NCBI GenBank assembly: GCA_030248295.1
Contig: JASANH010001081.1
Location: 1 to 64,000 of the forward strand
Length of the DNA stretch: 64,000 nucleotides
Reading direction: 5' to 3'
Source of the DNA: Mesodorylaimus sp. YZB2_4
Taxonomy: Eukaryota; Nematoda; Enoplea; Dorylaimida; Dorylaimidae
Shown here: in pieces, positions 11,047 to 21,151 of the stretch
How positions within the stretch are numbered: position 1 is the first letter of the stretch
Layout: each line of letters opens with the position of its first letter
Notes under the pieces: model-generated
Seen by the model: only the letters and a program-made list of their open reading frames with translations
The model's database searches: none
Told to the model about the DNA's origin: nothing
Made by a program: the position numbers and the translations under genes

Positions 11047-14000
11047 CGAGGTCCTTGGAGACTTATTAACATCGGGCAGGACTAATCTGTAGCATTTTGT
11101 CTGCTTTTTAAAATATGCTTCCAGTTTCTGCAGTGCCCTGCGATCAAAGTCGAAAGAGCGAGAAATTAATCCATAGCGCGTAATTTTAGCCAAAAAGCCT
11201 CAGTTTTTTGCGACTTTGCCCCGAATATGTGAAGTCTGAGTATATAACATACCAATACTTTTTCAAACCAGGTACCAAGGGGCACCACTGGTAAAATTTT
11301 CAGTTGGTTCGATTTCTCTATTTTTGGATCATTCGCACCCGTACATGCGGAAAAATTTGAAATGTGGCTTTGGGCGGAAATATCTCCAAAAAAAATAAGA
11401 CATAGGTAACTTTAAAAAAAAGCAATGGCTCAAAATCTTGCGGTCATTCTAATATATTTTAGATACTTCTAAGACGAATGACAAGCGAAATATGACCAAT
11501 ATTGCCCAAGCAGCCTGTTCTTATGAGTATTTCCATATGGGCGAGGTAAAAAAAAGTTTTGAGTTTTGCTCACCATAGTCTCATGCAGTTCTAACTACCT
11601 AGCCCAAAAATCATTATTTTCACCTGACAAGTTAAGATTCATATGGGTCGACCCTCACGGAACCCCTGACTTTTTCATGTTTTAAACCATCTCATTCAGC
11701 AGAAGGCATGATCATATGGAAGCCGGAATGGAAGACGCTCGCTCGGATATGAATTATTCTAGGTTCACTTTGGAGCCGATGTCGGAAATTTGTAAAAGAG
11801 ATTCAAATTAGCGCCCACCAGTTTTAGTGGCCAAAATTTTGGACCTCCAGCGCCTGCGTAAAAAAATGAAGTTCTTGCTTGCAAAGGGGGTTGGGAAATA
11901 AAAATGTCGAGTTCTTAAATAATCGAAATAGCGGTCAATAATTTTGGCGGCCTCCCATACAGTAAAACATAAAACTGCTGAATCTGACAATCATACTCCA
12001 TGCGGCGCACTTCGTCGATTGCTTTTGAAGCCGCGCCTTTTCATGAAAATTAAGATTTACATTATGAAAGCGATTTATGATTGGTAGACTGCTGACATGT
12101 GTATAATTAAAATTCAGCATTCAGAAATATTTAAAAAAGACGACGGCAATGAAAACCCAATCTTGATAATTGACAATTGACCCTAAATAAGTGAGATAAT
12201 TTTAAAATCCCAAGCTGCTCGAATGCGCTGTCAGACAGTAGATTTTGACCAGCAGATAGAGGCTTCCGTGAAAAATGCAATGCAGATAGAGGCTTCCGTG
12301 AAAAATGCAATACTTACGGAAAAATGTGAAGTCCGATTCATAAAAGGACGTGGGGTCAGGGGCAATGGTCTTAAAAACAAGATGTGAAAATCGCATCTGA
12401 TTTCCTCGATTGAGATGACTGAAAAGTATGATTACATAGTGAAAAAATAATGCACACAAACTCATAATACAGTAGAAGTATTCGAAACTTAGTATCGACC
12501 CATTGAAAGATATGCTTTATAGGAATGCGAATAATAAAATACCCGGCCTCCTAAAATTTGTGCAGTAGAGAAACATACTGACCTGCTGGATTGGAAAAAT
12601 ATCAAAGGCAGTAAAATATCTCAGTCGCAGTGAGGCAGCTTCCAGAACTGGACCCTGGACCCTCTATCGATGTCACCGGAACTTTGGTAGATTGGTGGAT
12701 ACGTTACAAATGCGTAGCGGGCATGCGAAATCGCGAAGAACTGCACCTCAGCTTCTTGGATTTCTATCCATTGTTTGTGCCCTACCAAATCAACAAATCG
12801 GGCGCCCAGGCATTGTTTCTAATAACGATTTTTTTCAGCAAAAACGTCATAAACATTTTCAAAGCACTGCCCCATTTTTACATTTGAGCAGCACACCATA
12901 AATCCCACGCTAGAATCGCGTTTCTCCATCTAGGCACCTTGTATTGACAAAAGCAGCTCAACTCAAGTGCAGAAAACTAACGATAAGTTCAAACATGCGC
13001 AGTTTTGTTCTTGAAAACATACTGTGTGTGATCTAATTAACGTTTCCTTTACAAACGAACTCAAGGAAAAGATCCATCTGTTTTGGTCTTAAAAAAATCC
13101 GATCTAAAAGATTCGAATAAGTTTGGAGATGCTGACAAAGTCTTGTTTCTAAAATTATGATTTTGGAAGAGTCCAAGATGGCCAGAACCGATTGCATGAA
13201 TGAGACTTATTTTAGAGCAGCTCTTCCTAGCGGCGATCTACTAATTCAGGCTACTCGAGAGTAAGCCTTCAATCCCGGAACATCTCCTTTTTTGCATCAC
13301 TTCACAGTACTATAATTACGAGCCGCACCTGTAATTGCAGTAGGTACTGTATTCATACTCAGTTTACTCGTACATAAACGCGAATGCGCACTCTGGGGGT
13401 GAGAGACAAGAGCACTTAATCAATACGGATAAAACTTAAAAAAGCCACCAAACTTCAGTGCAGACACGGCATGTCAAAACGAGTTAGTGTTACATCAGAC
13501 GCAAGATGATTCCATAAAGAAGTAGTTGAGAAAATAAAACTTTGTTTATACGACTCGAAAGAAAAGGTAAAATAAGATGATGCGGCTAGCAGATTCTGTC
13601 ACTAGTTCTAAAATCAGATCTATGAATTAATAAGCCTGTTACAAAAATTGTGCATTTCATGATAATACTTGTAAAATTTGCTCAGTTTCAGGCGCTTACG
13701 TCTATCAAATCTGAATGAGTATACTCATATTGTCAGTCGTTTGGATCTGTGTCCTTCGAGACACTGATTGTGATGATTGTGAGTAGCCATGAAGTGCTAT
13801 TCTCGGGAGCTCTTTGAAGTTGAGATACCTCTGCAGTGTCGCTGGCCTTTACAGTTTACAGCGTAGGAATACGCAGGTTTGGTGATATGGTGCAGGTTAG
13901 TATGACCATTCCAAGAAGTAAGAAGAAGTTTGCAAGGAAGAATCAATGCGAAAATGGAGTTTTGACTTCATTTCTAGTTTTTTGAAAAGATGCATGGTCA

Positions 14001-14869
14001 CAGGAATTAAAGGTCTTTAATTAACTACCGGACTGTGCTTGCTTGAGGTGTACTTTTTTTGCCATATTGCCAAATAAATTGAGGCTCCGTTTTTATGGCA
14101 CCGCTGCTTCACGACAACTCGCTATACTAAAAAAGAAGAGCTACAGACGCATGTGCTGATGTCGCTAGTAGGCTAACGCACTGTAAGAGCACCTCTAATC
14201 GGAAAAAAAACAAAGAAGCAAAGGTTCGATGAGGACGAAAGGCACCTGCAATCTAGAATATAGCATGTCGGTGCATCATCGTGTTACAGTAGCTAAAAGG
14301 TGTTCTGCGACAACGATATTGTGTTTTCTTGTGAGAGGCTGCCCAGATGACGTGCATTGTTGGAGCATCAAAGAAGAAAATATTTTAGCAAACAAATCAC
14401 TAAAAACCCTGCCAGAAACAATTCAACCACTAACATCTATCAATATCTACAGCTAGCCAGCCCGCAGAATTTACGCACAAGAAAATCAATTTGTCAAATC
14501 ATCACGAACTCTATTCTGCCTTGACTATTTCGGATTCAGATTCAGACCAGAATCCTTGAGTTTAGACACACTAAAGGCCAACCAGTCTCAACGAATAGTC
14601 CAAAAAAGCTCAAAAAAAAAGATTGATTTGGCGGAGTTTTTTTTTTGGTTTAGGACGTTGTTTTTAAAGTCCTAGTCATCATAAACCCGTTTTCTCTTTC
14701 TTCAAAACAGATTTAGAAAGTTTGAAATAATGCCTCCACAACATTTTGTGTTCAATACAAAGATTAGAATTCGGTAAATTTTGAGCCTCGAACCATGTTC
14801 AAAAGAAGGTGCCCAACTTTCGAATCGGGGAGAAGTCAAAATTGCTTCATTCCTACTGCAAGATCAAAG
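11047..14869. other. long non-coding interval
   Basis: No gene can be supported across 3.8 kb. A plus-strand frame near 12630-12887 looks peptide-like but has no family match, start context or splice support. A minus-strand 87-codon frame (12202-12465) spans the 30-bp tandem repeat listed separately. Confidence 0.45.
12252..12311. repeat. 30-bp tandem duplication, two copies
   Basis: The unit starting GCAGATAGAGGCTTCCGTGA is present twice head to tail without mismatch, at 12252-12281 and 12282-12311. Perfect identity implies a recent slippage or repair event. Confidence 0.9.
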
Positions 14870-15763
14870 TCAACCAAAGTTTGGCAAGCCATACTGGCGC
14901 ATACAGCTAACATGCATGAAACTGAACTCATCGCAGCAAACTCCGTTCCCTTCAGTGGAAAATAATCGAAAGCCGCTTTTCTCTAGCTTTTCAAACGTTG
15001 GCAACCAAAGATCGATTTTCTTTGTCAAATTGAAAAATGCATGAAACTCGACGAGAAATTGGCAAAAGACCGTTTTGGCTGGAGTTATTTCGACTGATTC
15101 CAAGAAAGAATTCATAACTTCGAATTCCCATTCTTCGATATCCATCTTCAAAATTTCCAGTCGTGTGTGGTTGTAGTGTTTCATGATATCGAATAGGGAC
15201 ATTCTGTTTTCAGTCTCATTTGTCTCGGCTGTCAAATGGACTTTCATAAAGGTGCCGTTGAATGGTGTGAATAAATGCGGTGGCTGTGGACCGATGTCGA
15301 AAGAAAACGTTTTGCATCGATATCCACTTCGCTCGTAGAAATCGTGTTCGAAAGACACGTCGCCTGACACACCCAAAGAATAGACAATGCAGTTGTCTCT
15401 CGCAGCTTTCCACGGCGTGCACGTCCATTTTCCACCATCTCCTTGAGTCCCCACCCTCACTTTCTCAGGGCAGACTAGATTTGGAGTTGTGTACCTTTTT
15501 AGCAGAGCCCACTTGTCGATTAAAGCAGCTTTGGTTGTCGAAATCGAGGCTGGTTTCATCGTAGTTGCTTTCGTTGCAGAAGTTGAACTCGAGGTGACGT
15601 CATTTGCGGCAGAAGGCATCAAAATGGCTGACTGTGATGAACGCTCTAACAAATCTAGAAGACCATATTTTGAGATGGGTATGACATTCCACCATTGAAA
15701 AATGGCACTAATTCCAAGCCAAGACACGATGGCCAAAAGAGCTAAAATTTTCCCATCAGCCAT
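14870..15763 (-). CDS. METTL24-like membrane-anchored methyltransferase, copy B
   Basis: This intronless gene encodes 297 residues, strongly similar along its whole length to copy A at 4217-5113, including the N-terminal helix (about 8-25), TQGDGGKW, YSLGVSGDVSFE, SFDIGPQP and KMDIEEWE. Conservation of the S-adenosylmethionine-pocket motifs and of scattered cysteines suggests both copies are functional. It lies in the opposite orientation about 9.8 kb away, so this is an inverted rather than simple tandem duplication. Flanking sequence shows little similarity, and the copies are not very young. Copy B differs mainly in the linker and the region around residues 158-185. The shared absence of introns could reflect an ancestral retrocopy or an intron-poor family. 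The substrate is unknown. Confidence 0.85.
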   Translation of the reverse strand: MADGKILALLAIVSWLGISAIFQWWNVIPISKYGLLDLLERSSQSAILMPSAANDVTSSSTSATKATTMKPASISTTKAALIDKWALLKRYTTPNLVCPEKVRVGTQGDGGKWTCTPWKAARDNCIVYSLGVSGDVSFEHDFYERSGYRCKTFSFDIGPQPPHLFTPFNGTFMKVHLTAETNETENRMSLFDIMKHYNHTRLEILKMDIEEWEFEVMNSFLESVEITPAKTVFCQFLVEFHAFFNLTKKIDLWLPTFEKLEKSGFRLFSTEGNGVCCDEFSFMHVSCMRQYGLPNFG

Positions 15764-17864
15764 ACTCGGTTATTGCCACGTGTGAAATGGGAAAAGAACG
15801 ACGGAGGGTTGACGACAGTGATCTGACTGCGTGCACATTTAGATTGGCAAAGAAACAGTTGCTAAGTCGTATGTCATTTTGGTGACCATATCGATCGTGT
15901 TCAACAACAAAGACTTCGTCAAGACCAGCTCAGTCGAGTTTTCAACCATGGTAGTAGGCCAGCGCATCTGCTCTGGGTTTAAAAAACCAGGCATGGATTT
16001 CCAAGTAGAGCGAGTGTCATCTTCAATGCTAAGTTTCCAGGCTACTGTCGCTTAGGACATCCCCGTCACCTGGCTCGCGGCGTCGCGCCATCCAGGTTTT
16101 ACAAAGTCCAAGAGCATGGAATGGCGGCATTGGGAGCCAATGAAATTCAGTATGGCATTCTCGATAAGATTGAAAACGTGGGTATTTTCCGGTTTTCCTC
16201 CAGAAGGTGCTGGGCCGCGGGATAACAAGCTGTGTATCCTCCGAAGGAATACTGTACATTTGTGCTTCACCTTAATCGCTGACAAATTTGTGACACTGGC
16301 CCATTTTTGATCCAAAAAAAAAGTGAAAAATACAAGGTAAAAACTATACGCATCAATGGTGAGTGCTCTGCAAGAGGGTCTAATTTTGGAATAAAATCGT
16401 CAGTTCTATGAATTTTAATCTCCCTCTCCCAAATGATTGCACACGGATCTGTCAGTTGATGTTCGCCTGCAGTGCCTGTAAATACTCCGCCATAGCAAAT
16501 CTTTTACGCGCACTTGTGTTCACCCTGTGGGTTACAATAAAATTTTATTATCCAAGCATCAGTACATTCGATAATATTTTTGAGTGCTACGTGATACAGC
16601 GATGATAGCATTTTTGTAGAGTATTTTCATCGTGTGACACCCAGTTCTACTGGGGCCATATGTAAATACCTGCGCTGTTTTTAATCTCGGCTCCTTTACT
16701 AGGCCAACACGATGATTCATGCCGAGCTTGGTGTCTCTAACGATCTGTTGGGGTGCTGTTATTGGAGACATGTGTGTCATCCACTGACGCGGATCACGCC
16801 GATTTCGTCCAATGGCGTTTTGTGCTCTGATATTCAATGTCAGCGTTCATTGACCATGGGTGACTAGAGTGCATAGGGAGAAAGAAGGTGATCCGTTATC
16901 ATAAGATAGTCGTTACAACATAAACCAGGAAAAAATGTGAATATGCAGACAGCATGACTTCAACACCTCTTCTAAAGACACACGGGTAACACGTGGGTTT
17001 CTTTATGAGGCAAATGGGACGAATTCCCGGCCAGACTTTCTAGACACGTGCTTCTTTGAGTTCGAATGTTTCTATCCCCACGGAAGTAGTAAGATAAGAG
17101 CATAATCATTTCAACCTATTGTGCTTTTGAACATTTCATAGAATTATTACCTAGCTCGTCCAGTGCAGAGAATAAAATATTATTCAAAATGTGTACCTCG
17201 CAAACCGATTATTTGATCCGATTATTTTTATTCTGCTGTGCGTAGGTAATGGGCTGGGCGGGGATCAAGTGGCCTGATATAATATTCTATGACTGCGGGA
17301 CTTTTAAAAAGACTCACTTGGAAAAAAGGATCGAAACACCAAAATGCAGATACTTGAGGAACGTCTTTAAAATTCGAGTAATCAGGTCGAATGATGTGAT
17401 AAACTTGTTTAGATGCCCAAACGCAGCAATGCAAATCAGAATTTTCTTTTTTATTTTTACGACTTTTCATTCTAACTCTAAAGGTTTTCCTCGCACCAAC
17501 ACAATCCATAGTTTCACGCTTTTCTTTGCCTCGAACAGTGCAGTTTTAAAATTAAAACACCATCATGATTTAGACGAGGCCTGACTTACAAGTAATTAGG
17601 CAGCACAGTGCAGTTGTCGAGAATGCCAAGATTTCCCACGGGTTTCAAAGTTCTTGAATCCAGACGTCATATTTCTATAAGCTGATGATCCGGCATTTGT
17701 CAGAAAATACTTTTAACGAAATTGGATGCTTTTAATCCAAGGTACCTGAATATAGGAAGTATTGTATACATACAATATATATGTATATCTAGGACTATGT
17801 TGAAAAAGATTCAAGTCAAAGATATCTTGCCTCCTCCAAACCGCCTCGCTATTCTGATCCCATC
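15764..17864. other. non-coding interval
   Basis: No supported gene. A minus-strand 87-codon frame (16052-16315) was examined and has no recognisable domain or clean splice partner. Promoters of the flanking divergent genes must lie here, but no TATA-like element is placed convincingly. Confidence 0.45.
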
Positions 17865-18875
17865 ATGGATGTTCTTTCAAATGAAAGTTTTTCAAACGCT
17901 TCGAATATTAGTATGGGTGGGCAAATGTCAACGTTCAACCTATACATATGGCCGCTTGGCATAATTTTGGTTTCTGGCGGATTAGCGGCCATATTTGGTA
18001 ATTTAATGATTTTGGTCGCGCTTTCAAAGTCACCCGAATTGAAAAGAAATCGGTGCAACATCTTGGTTGCGAATCTGTCTTTCGCTGACCTGATTCACAG
18101 CTTCTCGTTTATCTGTTGCGGGGTTCAGTCCTTGTGGGCATTAGTTTATGGTCTGGAGTCAATGTCCATGACCAACGAAACCTGTTTTTACCTGTTCGCA
18201 CCTGTCGTAGTCTGCATGGATGGCGCAGCTTTCACAATTTTAGCCATCGGTATAGATAGAGTCGTCTCACTGATGAAACCCATATTTTACAAGAATCTAA
18301 GCTCCAAGTACACATTCGTAGTTATTTGCGCATCCTGGCTGTTCGGAGTGATCAATATAATCGTAGCTTGGCCGAGCAAAGATCCCAACGAAATCGTCCC
18401 AACTTGCGCCCCACCCACGGCACTGCGAAATGCTGGACTTCTGTTCTGGACGAATTCCAATGTGGACATCAATGTTCTGGTGGTGGTCAGCGATGCTGTG
18501 GCCTACGCCAAAGCAAAGAGAATGGCCAAATTTCGAACAAATGCTAATGATCAGGCACTGAGGAATAATAAAATGCTGACATCTCTGGTCATTTTTGCTG
18601 GTGTTTATATTTCATCGGCTTTGATCGGCAATTTGATCATCGCTTTGACCAGTCAATTTGCGACATCGCCATCTCTTATATTTCATTTATCCATTTACCA
18701 AGGCATACTTGTCTTGGTTAGTACAGGCTGTAATTTCTTTATTTATTACGCTCGTAGTGGCGAATATCGAAAAGTGTTTCGAAAAATCCTTCGTCTGAAA
18801 CAAACGAATAATCAACCGTACGAAGGCTCGCAGTCCCAGCAGAATCGATTATTTGTTGTGAAATCGAACGGGTAA
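17865..18875 (+). CDS. intronless srsx-like GPCR
   Basis: This single exon encodes 336 residues. The N-terminus has three potential N-glycosylation sites (NES, NAS, NIS). TM1 has the conserved GN (FGNLMIL). TM2 carries NLSFADL with the conserved Asp. An extracellular Cys (ETCFYL) precedes TM3, which ends GIDRVVSLMKPIFY, a DRV form of the DRY motif. TM7 is CNFFIYYARSGEYRKVFRK, replacing NPxxY. The pattern is that of the srsx/orphan rhodopsin-like receptors common in nematodes and other invertebrates. Basic residues follow TM7 and the tail is Gln-rich. The ligand is unknown. The start ATG follows a purine-poor leader, and an AATAAA occurs at 19185-19190. Confidence 0.85.
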   Translation: MDVLSNESFSNASNISMGGQMSTFNLYIWPLGIILVSGGLAAIFGNLMILVALSKSPELKRNRCNILVANLSFADLIHSFSFICCGVQSLWALVYGLESMSMTNETCFYLFAPVVVCMDGAAFTILAIGIDRVVSLMKPIFYKNLSSKYTFVVICASWLFGVINIIVAWPSKDPNEIVPTCAPPTALRNAGLLFWTNSNVDINVLVVVSDAVAYAKAKRMAKFRTNANDQALRNNKMLTSLVIFAGVYISSALIGNLIIALTSQFATSPSLIFHLSIYQGILVLVSTGCNFFIYYARSGEYRKVFRKILRLKQTNNQPYEGSQSQQNRLFVVKSNG

Positions 18876-19184
18876 TTGTGGTGTGATAGCGGTACGTGAT
18901 GAAGCGGGGGTTTTTCGCCTGCTTAGCTCGTTCTGACACGGCATAATGCACTTTTAAAACACAGAAACATGTCAAGAAAAATAACTTTTCATTCAGGAAG
19001 ATGACCTCGCAAAACTCTCATGGATGATGTTATCTCATGGTGTTAGGGTAGGCCTACAGTACCTCATTTCGTCAAGCCTTTGTATCGTGCTGGTAATAAG
19101 TTAAGTATGTTTGCTGTGACAATTTAGACTCACTATACAACTGGGGCTGGTTTTTAAAGGAAAGTTATATTTTTTTATGGATTC

Positions 19185-19190
19185 AATAAA
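19185..19190 (+). terminator. polyadenylation signal AATAAA
   Basis: This signal is about 310 nt downstream of the srsx-like GPCR stop on the same strand, and it is the nearest canonical signal. Confidence 0.45.
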
Positions 19191-19827
19191 TCGTGGTCGA
19201 ATTGGATGAGCACAGTACACTCTCCTCACATCCTTGTTGTTAGTGCGTTTTATTGCATGTATAGTACAGTGACCCGGGGACGGTATGCATCACTATAACC
19301 CATGATAAATGACAACTGATGAGGAAGAAAATGGGAAGGGAAGGAGGAGTGATCGCTCTGTTATCACAAACTGATTACTCTTGCTGCGTCGTCAATAGTA
19401 GCTACGCGCATTCGAGAATGAAGGGCACTGTACCTTAGGTACTCAAAATGATTTAATTGGCCGCGATTCCAACACTCGACAATAAGCGCGCAATCCTTGT
19501 GGGAACTGGGCATTCCTAGCCAGCAGCACAAGATGGAGTTTTTCATGACCTTCTTCAGGCGTGCTGTTGATATTTTTGCAAAAAAAACCATTCTGCCAAG
19601 ACGAAGTACTACAAGACTCTGGAATCGATGTCAAAATCTTGAAAAAATGAGTATGATATTCAGACTCAGCACACATGTATTATAATTAGGGGTAGTCAAA
19701 AGCTTGGACCGCTATCTTAATTCGAAGTCGAAATCTTCATGTTCGAATGGCAATCCCTTTGGAATCCCTTTGCAATGCTGTCAGTTTCTCCACCTCATCA
19801 CATGTAATCAAAAATTAATATGTTCTA

Positions 19828-20681
19828 GGTTGCCGTATGTCCAAGTTTGCCGACCGTCCAGTGTTGCCGACTAATGTATAAGGATACGGGAGAGGTGAAA
19901 CCTGTCCGACCAATGATCATCTACAGTATACAAAGTATTATGCGCAAGTACATTTTCTGTGATGAAAGTTTATATCAGAAACTGTGCGCATTGTGCCACA
20001 TAGGATGTAACAGAGGCGCGGCATTGCGATAATTTTCTGGAATTTTAGCTGAAAGTGTTCACTAAACATGAATACAAGTTATGATGCATTTCGATTTATT
20101 AATATAATGCACAGAAATCTTAACATGCTCCTTCGCGAAAGTCAAACTCGCGATCACCCTAATCATTTTTATTTGTACCGCATCAATATATCCCCCTAGG
20201 CGGCCACGCAGAGTCTACGGACGACCTACCATGCAGGGCGCTGGACTGGAATAACTGAATTAACCACGACTTCGGAGGCCTCACACAGCACTCAGCGCGT
20301 TCTAATAATACAGTCTGCAAGAAACGCACAGCTCGACTCTTGCAGATTCCCATATTCTTAGAGCGCGAGCTCCAGTCATAAATGGATTTGGTGCCTTATT
20401 GCCTGAGATTCAGCGTTATTGCATGTTTTGAAATGGTATAGTGGGGATTTATCGTCATGAAGCTTGATCATGGATAGCATGGCCTGACTTCGTCATTGTA
20501 TCTGAATAAGAATCAAAATGCATTTAGCACAGTTCATACAGTTTGAATATCATGCTAATCACCCTCTTACTATTAGTCGGCAACCTAGGGGTTTGACCTC
20601 TCCCGTATCCTTATACATTAGTCGGCAACCCTGGACGGTCGGCAAGCATGGACAGTCGGCAACCTTGTACATACGGCAAAC
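19828..20681. mobile_element. non-autonomous TIR element with GTTGCCGAC repeats
   Basis: The outer ends are inverted: left GGTTGCCGTATGTCCAAG, reverse-complemented right GTTTGCCGTATGTACAAG. Inside each arm the unit TTGCCGAC-TGTCCA is repeated, followed by a long near-identical arm TAATGTATAAGGATACGGG (left about 19873-19894, right about 20604-20625 in reverse). The 650-bp centre holds no transposase. No convincing target-site duplication flanks the ends (ATGTTCTA against TCGGATAC), so classification is open. Confidence 0.8.
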
Positions 20682-21014
20682 TCGGATACTACGTTAAAAA
20701 TAGTCAAAACGCGAGTACGCTTTTTCCAAATGGCTGTGTGAAGTCTCGCGATGATCTCCTGAATTAAAGCACGTGCGATGATCAATACTCATTCGTCACT
20801 TTCGCTCATTTCGCAAAATGGAGCTACTGGTATCTGGCATCACAACGTTTACGTTTGGCGCTACTGCCGTTATTGTAAACGCGGTAGACATATACTATAT
20901 GCCATTTCGACAAAGCCCACTCTTCTAGCACCATAATTCAATACGATAGTGGCTAATATTGCTTGCAATTGGTTGGTTGGACCGAGTTCACGAATGGAAA
21001 ATATTTTATAGAAG

Positions 21015-21020
21015 TTTATT
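21015..21020 (-). terminator. polyadenylation signal (TTTATT on the plus strand)
   Basis: This is about 130 nt downstream of the maltase pseudogene stop, on its strand. Confidence 0.35.
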
Positions 21021-21151
21021 CGACCATTAATAATTAAGGAAAGTCCGACAGTGAGCTGCGTTACTGCCTCTATGTCAATCAGTAATATACATTCGTGAAG
21101 AGTTCGACCAATCATTATATTTAAAACAATAATTCTAAACTAGTAGGAAAC

